From NCBI GenBank assembly GCA_050292235.1, contig JBNKLG010000023.1, positions 1 to 35,135 of the forward strand: a stretch of 35,135 nt of DNA, in the 5' to 3' direction. Origin of the DNA: JBNKLG01 sp050292235. Lineage in GTDB: Bacteria > Pseudomonadota > Gammaproteobacteria > Chromatiales > Chromatiaceae. Shown here piece after piece: positions 1-8,097 of this stretch. A program made the position numbers and the translations under genes. How positions within the stretch are numbered: the first letter of the stretch is position 1; the number at the start of each line of letters is the position of its first letter. A model generated the notes under the pieces. It ran no database searches. It saw only the letters and a list, made by a program, of their open reading frames with translations, and had not been told where the DNA came from.

Positions 1-650
1 CCAGCTACCGGGGCGAACCGGTGGGCGCCCTGGCCGATCTGACCTGCCTCAGCTTTCATCCGGTCAAACCCATCACCAGTGGCGAGGGTGGGGCGGTGCT
101 GACAGCAGATCCTGCGCTGGCCGACCAAGTGCGGCGGTTTCGCAACCACGGCCTGGATACGGACTTCGGCCAGCGGGAAGAGAGTGGCCAATGGCGCTAT
201 GGCATGGTAGAGCTGGGTTACAACTATCGTCTGAGCGATATCCACTGTGCTCTGGGGCTGTCTCAGCTCGAGAAGCTGGAGCGCTTCATCGGTGAGCGTC
301 AGGTCATCGCTTCGTCCTACTTTCGGGATCTGATGGAGGTGCCGGGCATTGAGCCGATCGGTGAGCTGTCGGATCGGATGCACGGCTATCATCTCTTTGT
401 GGTGAAGGTGGCTGGAGATCGCGATGCCTGGTTGCAGGTACTGCGCAGCCGGGGTATCGGTGTCAATGTGCACTATCTGCCGGTCTATTGGCACCCTTAC
501 TATCGCGATCGTTTCGGCGATCTGACCGGCACCTGTCCGGTGGCGGAACGGGTCTATAGCGAGATCCTCAGTCTGCCTATTTATCCTGCCCTGGTTGGTG
601 AGGCCTATGCCCAAGTACTGACGGTCCTGGCCGAGGTGGCTGCAGGTTGA
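1..650 (+). CDS. pseC: UDP-4-amino-4,6-dideoxy-N-acetyl-L-altrosamine transaminase, 3' part
   Basis: This is the C-terminal part (about 216 codons) of a DegT/DnrJ/EryC1-family PLP aminotransferase; the frame is open to the window edge, so the gene starts upstream. The SFHPVKPITSGEGG segment contains the lysine expected to bind PLP, and is followed by the RFRNHG, NYRLSDIHCALGLSQL and GIGVNVHYLPVYWHPYY blocks typical of PseC. PseC transfers an amino group to C4 of the 4-keto-6-deoxy-AltNAc nucleotide in CMP-pseudaminic acid synthesis. A pseI gene lies downstream on the same strand and pseF plus a maf gene at the far end of the window, which supports this assignment over other sugar aminotransferases. 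The stop overlaps the next start (TTGA). The exact sugar is inferred. Confidence 0.85.
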   Translation, partial: SYRGEPVGALADLTCLSFHPVKPITSGEGGAVLTADPALADQVRRFRNHGLDTDFGQREESGQWRYGMVELGYNYRLSDIHCALGLSQLEKLERFIGERQVIASSYFRDLMEVPGIEPIGELSDRMHGYHLFVVKVAGDRDAWLQVLRSRGIGVNVHYLPVYWHPYYRDRFGDLTGTCPVAERVYSEILSLPIYPALVGEAYAQVLTVLAEVAAG

Positions 651-1765
651 GGATCCTGGATCAGGCCATTCTCTATCGCGCTGAGCGTTTCCATGCGGCT
701 TTTCCCAGTATCGTTCGTTTTAGCGACGACAGTCTGCTACTGGCCTTCCGGCGAGCACGGGATGGTCTCTGGCTGATCCCCCAGGAGAAACGCGAGGGGC
801 TGGATCCTTTCCATCGTATGGATCACATCGACAGTCGCTCTCACCTCTGCCTGGTGTCCTTGAGTGCCGATGGACGCCAGCCGATGGGCGAACTGGAACT
901 GCTGCCCATGGATCCTGAGGCGGGGGATCAGGATGCCTCCCTGCTGGTCTTGCCCGATGACGAACTCTTTGTCGCCTCTTTCTCCTGGTATCCCCTGCCT
1001 GCCGATGCGGCTGCTCATGTGGCCGGGCGGGTGCCACCGGGGGAGAGCTATCCCGGCTGTCGATTCCTGTTCTGGGGCAGTCATGCCTCTTTGAGAGGGC
1101 GCGAGCCGGGCGGTTGGCGTTATCATCACCGCTACCTATTGCCCGATGGCGGTTATGGTGGTCAGCTGATCGAAGGTAAACAGATGGTTGGCGCCAGTCG
1201 TGGCAGGGCGCTCTTCTATCAGAATGAAATCCTCATGCCGGTCTATGGCGGCCCCCATGAGGGCAGCGCGATCTTTGCCAGCTCGGATCGAGGAAGCAAC
1301 TGGTGCTTCCACAGCCTCATTGCCAAAGATCCCGAGGCACACATCAATTACCAGGAACCCGCCCTGTGTGAGGATGGTCAAGGGGGTATTCGCTGTTTCA
1401 TGCGCACCGCCGGTGCCGATGGTCGCTTGGCCAGCGCCCACAGTCCCGATGGCGTGCACTGGGAAAACCCAAAGCTACACCAGCTGGTCGGCCATCCCTT
1501 TCATCCCCTACCGCTGGCGGATGGCCGCCTGCTGCTGACTTACGGCTATCGTGAGCCACCCTACGGCATTCGCGCCCGACTGCTCGACAGCCCACTGGAT
1601 GATCCCGATGACTCTCCAGAGATTGTCCTGCGGGACGATGGCCTCTGCGCCGACCTTGGCTATCCCTGGTCAGTGGCCCTGGCCGATGGTCGGGTGCTGA
1701 CGGTCTATTACCTGACTGATGAGGCAGGTATTCGGCATATTGCGGGGAGCTGGTTGGATGTGTGA
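647..1765 (+). CDS. Sialidase-fold (BNR/Asp-box) protein
   Basis: A 372-aa protein of beta-propeller sialidase type. An Asp box SSDRGSNW (residues 212-219) matches SxDxGxxW, and a weaker one, SPDGVHWE, lies at 266-273. FPSIVRFSDDSLLLAFR near the N terminus, YQEPAL around 235, and a late LGYPWSVALADGRVLTVYY strand are typical of the exo-sialidase superfamily. I see no signal peptide, so it probably acts in the cytoplasm. The start is TTG at 647, giving a 4-nt TTGA overlap with the pseC stop, which suggests translational coupling. Its position between pseC and pseI suggests a role with nonulosonic acids, such as hydrolysis or remodelling. The substrate is inference, and a non-catalytic propeller is possible. 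The family is fairly sure, the function is not. Confidence 0.75.
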   Translation: MRILDQAILYRAERFHAAFPSIVRFSDDSLLLAFRRARDGLWLIPQEKREGLDPFHRMDHIDSRSHLCLVSLSADGRQPMGELELLPMDPEAGDQDASLLVLPDDELFVASFSWYPLPADAAAHVAGRVPPGESYPGCRFLFWGSHASLRGREPGGWRYHHRYLLPDGGYGGQLIEGKQMVGASRGRALFYQNEILMPVYGGPHEGSAIFASSDRGSNWCFHSLIAKDPEAHINYQEPALCEDGQGGIRCFMRTAGADGRLASAHSPDGVHWENPKLHQLVGHPFHPLPLADGRLLLTYGYREPPYGIRARLLDSPLDDPDDSPEIVLRDDGLCADLGYPWSVALADGRVLTVYYLTDEAGIRHIAGSWLDV

Positions 1766-1868
1766 AATTGCTCAGTATCGGAAAGCGTGGTGACTGAGAT
1801 CCCATTGGGCTCCCATACCAGCTGGCATATACTAAACCCATCACAGCCTAAACCGAGAGGCTAAAGCC

Positions 1869-2435
1869 ATGCTCAAACCCGAACGCCATGTCAGTGAAGC
1901 GGACTATCTGGAAGGCGAACTCACTGCCGAGACCAAACATGAATACCTCGGGGGCGATGTCTATGCCATGACCGGGGCCAGTGATCGGCATAATTTGATC
2001 ATCGGAAACCTCTATTCAATTATTCGCGTACAGTCCCAGGGCACTGGCTGCCAATTATTCACCTCAGACATGAAGGTACGGCTGGAGCACCTCCGGGAGG
2101 CATACTACTACTATCCCGATCTGATGCTGGCCTGTGATCCCGATGATCGCGAACCCTATTTCCGTTCCAAACCCTGTCTGCTGATCGAGGTATTGTCCGA
2201 ATCCACAGCACGAGTCGATTGCCGGGAAAAGCGTCTGGCCTATACCCTGATTCCCACCCTGCGTGATTATGTGCTGGTACATCAAACCGAATGCAAGGTG
2301 GAACACTATTGGCTTGATGACCAGAACGAATGGCAATACCAAACGCTTACGGAAGGCGCTTTGCCATTGGCCTGCCGGGAGATCAGTTTGAGCTTGGAAG
2401 CCATTTACGAAGAGATTTCGGTGGATGTGGATTGA
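1869..2435 (+). CDS. Uma2-family (DUF820) putative endonuclease
   Basis: A 188-aa protein with the Uma2/DUF820 layout: an N-terminal TKHEYLGGDVYAMTGAS motif, a central YYPDLMLACD and a LLIEVLSEST motif about 30 residues later. Together PD...EV is the PD-(D/E)XK nuclease-fold signature. Length is normal for the family. These proteins are common in cyanobacteria and some proteobacteria, and their biological role is poorly known. The gene stands 103 nt after the BNR gene and is followed by a second, divergent Uma2 gene. A role in glycan synthesis is unlikely; it is probably a passenger in the operon. ATG start, preceded by GAGAGGCTAAAGCC. Confidence 0.85.
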   Translation: MLKPERHVSEADYLEGELTAETKHEYLGGDVYAMTGASDRHNLIIGNLYSIIRVQSQGTGCQLFTSDMKVRLEHLREAYYYYPDLMLACDPDDREPYFRSKPCLLIEVLSESTARVDCREKRLAYTLIPTLRDYVLVHQTECKVEHYWLDDQNEWQYQTLTEGALPLACREISLSLEAIYEEISVDVD

Positions 2436-2517
2436 GGGATGCAGCCAAGTAGGTTGGGCAAAGCTTAGCGTGCCCAACAATGCGGCATTGCAGATTGACA
2501 AATAGACGGAGATCAAA

Positions 2518-3111
2518 ATGGCTGAACCTGCTGCCAAAATAGCCACTTACCAGGATCTGTTCGATCTGCCCGAACATCTGGTGGGTGAGATCATCCATGG
2601 ACAACTGCATACCCATCCGCGCCCAGCCCCCCGACATGCTCTGGCCACCTCCTCTGTTGGCGATGAACTGCTCAGCCCTTTTCAGAAGGGCCGCGGCGGC
2701 CCCGGTGGCTGGTGGATACTTTTTGAGCCTGAATTGCATCTGGATGGCCATATCCTGGTTCCGGATCTGGCTGGTTGGCGTCGAGAGCGGTTGCCGACCA
2801 TCCCGGACAAGGCCTATTTTGAACTGGCCCCGGACTGGGTCTGCGAGGTCTTGTCACCTGGGACGGCTCGGCTGGATCGCGTCGCCAAGATGCCGATCTA
2901 TGCGGAGCAAGAGGTCAGCTGGCTCTGGCTGATCGATCCCGATCTTCGAACCTTGGAGGTCTACGAGCTGGTGGCAGGTCGGTGGCAATTGGACCACACC
3001 TATGAGGGTAATGATGCCGTCCGGGCAAAGCCCTTTGATGCCATCGAGTTCTCTTTGGGGCTGCTTTGGCCGGAACCAGAATCGGCGTTAAGCCCAGATA
3101 AAGTCGGTTGA
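2518..3111 (+). CDS. Uma2-family (DUF820) putative endonuclease
   Basis: A 197-aa Uma2 protein of a different subgroup from its neighbour. It opens with YQDLFDLPEHLVGEIIHGQL and has VPDLAGWRRERLP and WVCEVLSPGTARLDRVAKM, giving the PD and EV metal-site residues of the PD-(D/E)XK fold. The two Uma2 genes are too divergent to be a recent tandem duplication. The 82-nt gap between them has no gene. It lies directly upstream of pseI on the same strand. Function unknown; nuclease activity is inferred from the fold only. Confidence 0.87.
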   Translation: MAEPAAKIATYQDLFDLPEHLVGEIIHGQLHTHPRPAPRHALATSSVGDELLSPFQKGRGGPGGWWILFEPELHLDGHILVPDLAGWRRERLPTIPDKAYFELAPDWVCEVLSPGTARLDRVAKMPIYAEQEVSWLWLIDPDLRTLEVYELVAGRWQLDHTYEGNDAVRAKPFDAIEFSLGLLWPEPESALSPDKVG

Positions 3112-3153
3112 TAACGAGCGGAATAGTGCTGGTAAGAAGGGCGGAATAATCCT

Positions 3154-4203
3154 GTGGTACCGATTGACCTCTTCGGCAAACCCTGTGGCCAAGGTCACCC
3201 GCCACTCATGGTGGCCGAGTTATCCGGCAACCATGGCGGCAAGATCGAAAATGCCCTGAAAATGATCGAGGCAGCGGCAAAGGCTGGTGCCGATGCGGTC
3301 AAGATCCAGAGCTACACCCCGGACACCATCACCATCGACCACGATGGGCCGGGTTTCGTCATCGAAAGTGGTTTATGGCAGGGTCACACCCTCTATCAGC
3401 TCTACCAGAAAGCCCATACCCCTTTTGAATGGCATCCGCAGCTGTTTGAACATGCTCGAAGGATAGGCATCCCCCTGCTCAGCTCACCCTTTGATGACAG
3501 CGCAGTGGAACTGCTGGAATCCCTGGGTTGTCCCGCCTACAAGATCGCCTCCTTCGAACTGGTGGATGTCAATCTCATCCGCCGCGTGGCAGCCACGGGC
3601 AAACCTCTGATCCTCTCTACCGGCATGGCGACGTTGGAAGAGATCCAAGAGGCCGTAGATGCTGTCTATTCAGTGCAATCCCATGGGCCAATGATCCTGC
3701 TCCATTGCACCAGTGGTTATCCCACACCGGTCAGTGAAGCCAATCTCAGTACCATGGCGCTACTACATGAACATTTCAATGTGCCTGTAGGCCTGTCCGA
3801 TCATACTCAAGGCAATAGCGTAGCGGTGGCTGCGGTTGCCTTGGGCGCCTGTTTGGTGGAAAAGCATTTTCTTTTGTCCCGCAAAGTCGGGGGGGTAGAT
3901 GCCGAGTTTTCCCTTGAACCGCAAGAATTCGACTGTTTGGTGGGTACCTGTCAGACGGCTTTTCAGGCTTTGGGGAAACGGGCTGTCGGCATCACAGATT
4001 CTGAGCGTCATCATGTCATGAACCGTCGCTCTCTATATGCGGTGACAGATATTCCAGTCGATACCCCGATTACTCAGAACCATGTGCGCTCTATCCGACC
4101 TGGTTTTGGCCTTCATCCACAAGCGTTGAGTCGCCTTCTTGGCAAGCGGGCGCGCTATCCAATTTCGAAAGGTACACCCATGAGCTGGGATCTCGTGTAT
4201 TAG
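3154..4203 (+). CDS. pseI: Pseudaminic acid synthase (NeuB family)
   Basis: A 349-aa NeuB-family enzyme that condenses phosphoenolpyruvate with 2,4-diacetamido-2,4,6-trideoxy-L-altrose to give pseudaminic acid. Visible blocks in order are VAELSGNHGG (about 20-30), DAVKIQSYTPDTIT, LLSSPFDDSAVELLE, YKIASFEL, ILSTGMAT, LLHCTSGYPTP, GLSDHTQG, and EKHF. A C-terminal SAF domain (about 285-349) starts at RRSLYAV. The AELSGNH and KIQSYTPDTIT wording fits PseI better than NeuB or LegI. The start is GTG at 3154 with an AAGAAGGGCGG stretch upstream. The gene ends convergently with the radical SAM gene, overlapping it by 4 nt. Confidence 0.9.
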   Translation: MVPIDLFGKPCGQGHPPLMVAELSGNHGGKIENALKMIEAAAKAGADAVKIQSYTPDTITIDHDGPGFVIESGLWQGHTLYQLYQKAHTPFEWHPQLFEHARRIGIPLLSSPFDDSAVELLESLGCPAYKIASFELVDVNLIRRVAATGKPLILSTGMATLEEIQEAVDAVYSVQSHGPMILLHCTSGYPTPVSEANLSTMALLHEHFNVPVGLSDHTQGNSVAVAAVALGACLVEKHFLLSRKVGGVDAEFSLEPQEFDCLVGTCQTAFQALGKRAVGITDSERHHVMNRRSLYAVTDIPVDTPITQNHVRSIRPGFGLHPQALSRLLGKRARYPISKGTPMSWDLVY

Positions 4204-5705
4204 GAGAGATTGGGCAAGAGGATTTGCTTGTGGGCTGGCCAATGATCGAAAAGGCTTGTATCAAAGTAGCTGTTGGCCTGTGAGGCATAGAAGTGGTCAA
4301 TTCCTTTGAGAGAGCGAGCCCTTTTACTGAACAATAAGAGAGGAATATCTGTTTCCCGATTTTTGTATTCGAAGCTGGGGTCGTAAAGATAGGCCATGAC
4401 CCTCCGGTGGCTGAAGACGGTCTCCAGATTTTCATAGTGCATCACGGTGTGACGTACCGGAAAGCTATGCAAACAGCCGGGATTGAATACCCACTGACCG
4501 GTTTTTTCCCGGAATTGGTGGGTGAGCAGGATATTGGCATCCAGGATGACCAGCCAATCGTTATTGGGAACTGCCTGAATGGCCCGGTTGAGCAAGTCGC
4601 CAGTGGTCTCTCCCTGGCCCGAACACAACCGTTGCGTCTCCTGTTTATCGGCCAAGGCCTGGAGTGCCGGATTCTGTTCCTCACTGATTAGGATGCATTG
4701 ATCAAACAATGCTCGGTTATTGGCAAGGGTGAGATCCATCCGTCCTTTGCCACTGTCTAAGACAATGGCATGGAGTTTCTTGATATAGAGCGACTGATTG
4801 GCATCGCTGACCCGCAGCTTATGTTCATCATCCGGTATGTAGGCCCCCGGTTTGATATCGTAGTCTTTGTCGTTGTATGAGGTCGCACTGAAGAGACGGT
4901 ATTTTTTCTTCCTGACCTTGGGGCTTTGAACAGCATCCAGTTTCTCCAGCAGGCTGGGAGAGATGTCATCGATTTCCGTATTGGCTTGAGTGCGGGGAAC
5001 CTGCAAAGCGCCACTGCACAGTTCGCACCATTGCAGCTGATCACCAAACGCTTCGGGTTGACGCCGCCACCACCCGGGCTCGATGTCCCAGCCACCTGGC
5101 CCGTCGAACAGCATATCGAGAGCAGCAGCCACTTCGCAGAAGAAGGCGCCCTTGGGGGTAATGCTGGGGCTCCATTGGTTTTGAATCCAGCAGTTATCCC
5201 GCAGTTTGAACCACTCTTCATCTGAAATGCCCAGCTCTTTGCGGGAGATGAGCAGTGCCTGATGGCTGCCGCTGTGTTTATGATCGTTGATGTATTGGCA
5301 ATCGAAAACCTCTTGGATTAACTCGTAGTGATCGGCATAGCGTTTGCCTAGAGAGGTCCAGAGTCCACGTTTGACGCCGATATCCAGCAGATCTTCTGAA
5401 ACGATATGCTGGGAAAAATTCTTGATGGGGTGCAAGGCTCGCTGGCTGAGGGCTCTCGGGCCAAGTTGGCTGGCGTAATAGTCGATGAATTTTTCGAACT
5501 CGGGGTGTAGAGTGGGTTCGCCGCCCATGATGCCAATGAGACCTTTATGGCCAGCCATGGAGTCGACAGCCTTTTTAAAGGTGTCGAAATCCATGAAAAA
5601 GTTTTTCTGGTGATGGCCGCAGAATCTGGTGCAGTTGGCGCAGCTGAGGGAGCAGGCGTTAGTGAGTTCGATTTGAACGACATCATGATCTATTGGGGAC
5701 TTCAT
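4200..5705 (-). CDS. Radical SAM protein with C-terminal GT-like domain
   Basis: A 501-aa protein. Residues 18-25 hold the C-x3-C-x2-C iron-sulfur motif (ACSLSCANC), followed by GIMGGEPTLHPEF, the GGEPT motif for SAM binding. Later cysteines (NCWIQNQ, FFCEVA, WCELCSG) could bind an auxiliary cluster, as in SPASM/Twitch enzymes. The last 200 residues look like a separate domain: LLNRAIQAVPNNDWLVILDANILL resembles the metal-binding strand of a GT-A glycosyltransferase, with D-A-N in place of DxD. ATG at 5705 overlaps the hddC stop as ATGA; an upstream TTG at 5714 is less likely. It is last in the long - strand operon. The substrate is unknown; a link to sugar modification comes only from context. 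Confidence 0.75.
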   Translation of the reverse strand: MKSPIDHDVVQIELTNACSLSCANCTRFCGHHQKNFFMDFDTFKKAVDSMAGHKGLIGIMGGEPTLHPEFEKFIDYYASQLGPRALSQRALHPIKNFSQHIVSEDLLDIGVKRGLWTSLGKRYADHYELIQEVFDCQYINDHKHSGSHQALLISRKELGISDEEWFKLRDNCWIQNQWSPSITPKGAFFCEVAAALDMLFDGPGGWDIEPGWWRRQPEAFGDQLQWCELCSGALQVPRTQANTEIDDISPSLLEKLDAVQSPKVRKKKYRLFSATSYNDKDYDIKPGAYIPDDEHKLRVSDANQSLYIKKLHAIVLDSGKGRMDLTLANNRALFDQCILISEEQNPALQALADKQETQRLCSGQGETTGDLLNRAIQAVPNNDWLVILDANILLTHQFREKTGQWVFNPGCLHSFPVRHTVMHYENLETVFSHRRVMAYLYDPSFEYKNRETDIPLLLFSKRARSLKGIDHFYASQANSYFDTSLFDHWPAHKQILLPNLS

Positions 5706-6412
5706 GTTTGGCAACCCTGAATAATGTTACTGGCACGTCGGTAATCCTCTGGAATCCCAATATCAATAAAGACACCCTCGGAAACCATCCCCAACAGTCG
5801 GTTACCATGAGCCAATGCGGGTAAGAGATCGACTTCCAGCGATGACCGGCCTTCAGGCAGAAGTTCCAACGCCCGACGACGTAATCGATAGACACCGGCA
5901 TTAATCAAGCCTGGGCCGCCATTTCCACGTTCCCTGAAGGCAACTACCCGCCTGTTCTTCAGGGTGACAACCCCACTGCGGGATGTGGTCGTCATGGAGC
6001 GCAGCAGCATCAGAGCGTCCATTTCTCCATTTTCTGCCAACCAGGCCAAAAGCGCCGGATCGAAGGTGAAAAAGGTATCACCGTTGAACAGAAGAAACTC
6101 CTCGTCGAGCATGTTCTCGGCCTGTTTCAAAGCGCCTCCAGTTCCCTGGGGAGATGGCTCCACGATAACCGTAATATCCGCGCAGGAGTGGTAGGCATTG
6201 ATGAAGTGTTGTCCCATATGCCCGGCAAGTAGCAGAATCGACTTTGCGCCCATGGCGCGGCTCCGGTCGATCAGGTGATCGAGAAATGGGCGGCCTGCCA
6301 CCTGAAGGAGTGGTTTGGGCGTCTCTTTAACGAGCGGGCCCAGACGGCTTCCCAGCCCTCCCACCAAAAAGAGATGCTGTTTTGGTAAAACGGCGATGTG
6401 GCGCAAGCTCAT
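5702..6412 (-). CDS. hddC: Sugar-1-phosphate nucleotidyltransferase, HddC-like
   Basis: A 236-aa NTP_transferase-fold protein. The N terminus has LFLVGGLGSRLGPLVKETPKPLL, the GGxGxRL(x)n-KP nucleotide-binding signature, then LFNGDTFF with the metal-binding Asp, and a late GVFIDIGIPEDYRRA. It follows a GHMP kinase of HddA type, so the likely reaction is GTP plus D-glycero-D-manno-heptose 1-phosphate to GDP-heptose. ATG at 6412 sits close behind GGCGAGGTG; the GTG at 6415 and TTG at 6406 are alternatives. No gmhA isomerase or gmhB phosphatase is seen in this window. The family is clear; the heptose substrate is inferred from hddA. Confidence 0.78.
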   Translation of the reverse strand: MSLRHIAVLPKQHLFLVGGLGSRLGPLVKETPKPLLQVAGRPFLDHLIDRSRAMGAKSILLLAGHMGQHFINAYHSCADITVIVEPSPQGTGGALKQAENMLDEEFLLFNGDTFFTFDPALLAWLAENGEMDALMLLRSMTTTSRSGVVTLKNRRVVAFRERGNGGPGLINAGVYRLRRRALELLPEGRSSLEVDLLPALAHGNRLLGMVSEGVFIDIGIPEDYRRASNIIQGCQT

Positions 6413-6478
6413 CACCTCGCCCCAACTGAACTGGCAGAGGACAGTGCCGGAGAATGTCCAAAATATGGCATGGGTAAA

Positions 6479-7471
6479 TCAGTTGTCGTGGGAGTAGTAG
6501 ACGATCTGGCTCCCCGAATGCTCAAACCGGAACGGCACGTAGAGCAGATTGTCCAGGGCGCGACGAACCGCTTCCTGCTGTTCCGGCTGGACGAAGAAAA
6601 GCATGAATCCACCGCCACCCGCACCCAGCAATTTGCCGCCGATGGCGCCAGCCGATCGTCCTTTTTGATAGATGTCGTCGATGGGGGAGGTCGAGATCTG
6701 ATCGGTGAGGGCGCGTTTGATCATCCACTGTTCGTGGAGCAGGCGACCAAACTCGGTAAAATTCCCCTCATGCTGGAGCAGCGCCTTTTTTGCCTCTTCG
6801 GTAAGCACCATCATGTCATGCAAGTCGATCCTGTTATTCCGCAATGCCGCCACCTGCTTCTTGGCGACATCCGAGGCGTTGCGCGCAAACCCGGTGAAAA
6901 AGAGCATCAATCGCTGATTCAGCGCTTGTAACCGTTCCGGCCTGATAACCACAGGTTGTACGTCGATGACCGAGCTTCCGCCAAAACGAATGTGATTGAG
7001 TCCGCCAAAGGCGGCGATGGTCTGGTCCTGTGATCCCACATGTTCACCGATTTTCTGCTGTTCAATCTCAATGGCGTTGAGCGCCAACTCCCGTTTGGTC
7101 GGCATATAGTGCTTAATGGTGTAGAGCGCATGCAACAGACTCACGGTGAAGGTAGAGCTGGAGCCCAGACCGGACTGCGCTGGCAGATCCGCAGAGTGGA
7201 CGATCTCCACTCCCTGGTGCATGTCGACAAAACGAAGACACTCGCGAACTGCCGGGTGGCGGATCTCGTTGATGTCGTTCACCTCTTCCCGGTCGAAATA
7301 GCGGATACGGTGTTTGTATTCGAAAAACTGAGGCAGATGGCGGACAGTGACGAAACAGTATTTGTTGATGGTGGTACTGAGTACCGCGCCGCCCTGTTCT
7401 TCATACCAGGCAGGATAATCGGTACCCCCTCCGAAAAAGGAGATGCGAAATGGTGTTCTACTGATGATCAA
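6479..7471 (-). CDS. hddA: D-glycero-D-manno-heptose-7-phosphate kinase
   Basis: A 330-aa GHMP-family kinase. MIISRTPFRISFFGGGTDYP at the N terminus is highly characteristic of HddA, and DLPAQSGLGSSSTFTVSLLH (about residues 100-119) is the ATP-binding P-x3-GLGSS loop. A C-terminal LLGAGGGGFMLFF block is the GHMP C-terminal motif. The enzyme phosphorylates heptose 7-phosphate at C1, feeding HddC just downstream (gap 66 nt). The start codon appears to be TTG at 7471, with only a weak ribosome site, but the family starts at exactly this residue. Full length. Confidence 0.88.
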   Translation of the reverse strand: MIISRTPFRISFFGGGTDYPAWYEEQGGAVLSTTINKYCFVTVRHLPQFFEYKHRIRYFDREEVNDINEIRHPAVRECLRFVDMHQGVEIVHSADLPAQSGLGSSSTFTVSLLHALYTIKHYMPTKRELALNAIEIEQQKIGEHVGSQDQTIAAFGGLNHIRFGGSSVIDVQPVVIRPERLQALNQRLMLFFTGFARNASDVAKKQVAALRNNRIDLHDMMVLTEEAKKALLQHEGNFTEFGRLLHEQWMIKRALTDQISTSPIDDIYQKGRSAGAIGGKLLGAGGGGFMLFFVQPEQQEAVRRALDNLLYVPFRFEHSGSQIVYYSHDN

Positions 7472-7514
7472 GGCAGTCCCGTTCTGAGTCTGTTGTTGTT
7501 ATGGACACGGATGG

Positions 7515-8033
7515 CTAGTCAATGAAGCTACCCTGTTCGTCCCGCCGTGACAACATCGGCTGGCCAACGGGCCACCAGATGTCGAACTGGGGATCGTCCC
7601 AGCGATAGGTGAACTGTCCTCTGGGGTTGTAGTAAATGTTCTGCTTGTAATGGAACAGGGCCTGTTCGCTCAGCACCAGGTGGCCGTTGCCATGCTTCGG
7701 GGGGATAAGCACCTGAAGCCGGTTGTGTTCGGACAGAGTGAAGCCTTCCCACTGCCCGAAGTTGTCAGAATCCTGATCACAGTTGACCACCACCAGATAG
7801 AAACGCCCATGCAGGCAGGAGACCAGCTTCCAGGTCTCCTGGTCGCCATGAATGCCACGCAGCACATTGTGAGAGGAGATCGAAATATCGTCCTGAACAA
7901 AATGGACATCGATTCCGTTTGCCCGATATTCCGCCTCGTTGTAGGTCTCCACATAATGGCCGCGGAAATCCTCAAAGACGTAGGGGCGAATCAGTTTGAC
8001 CTCTGGGAGTTTTGTTTCACTGACTTCGATCAT
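7515..8033 (-). CDS. dTDP-4-dehydrorhamnose 3,5-epimerase-like cupin (RmlC family)
   Basis: A 172-aa cupin of RmlC type. DFRGHYVETYNEAEY, FVQDDISISSHNVLRGIHG, and LVLSEQALFHYKQNIYYNP match the RmlC framework of D-x-RG, S-x3-LRG-x-H (catalytic His) and LSE. There are no rmlA, rmlB or rmlD genes here. The gene sits immediately before hddA and hddC, so a GDP-4-keto-6-deoxyheptose epimerase, as in Campylobacter capsule heptose pathways (the DdahB/MlghB type), is a better contextual guess than rhamnose synthesis. AGGAG lies 8 nt before the ATG. The family is sure; the substrate is inference. Confidence 0.85.
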   Translation of the reverse strand: MIEVSETKLPEVKLIRPYVFEDFRGHYVETYNEAEYRANGIDVHFVQDDISISSHNVLRGIHGDQETWKLVSCLHGRFYLVVVNCDQDSDNFGQWEGFTLSEHNRLQVLIPPKHGNGHLVLSEQALFHYKQNIYYNPRGQFTYRWDDPQFDIWWPVGQPMLSRRDEQGSFID

Positions 8034-8097
8034 TACCTTATCTCCTGGCTGAACCTGCTTTTGATGACAATGTTGGGTCTAGAATTGACGGTGAGCG

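Noticed and set aside
3154..4203. Assignment as NeuB or LegI instead of PseI
   Set aside because: Considered because all share the fold; the neighbouring pseC and pseF features and the KIQSYTPDTIT block favour PseI, though substrate cannot be proven.
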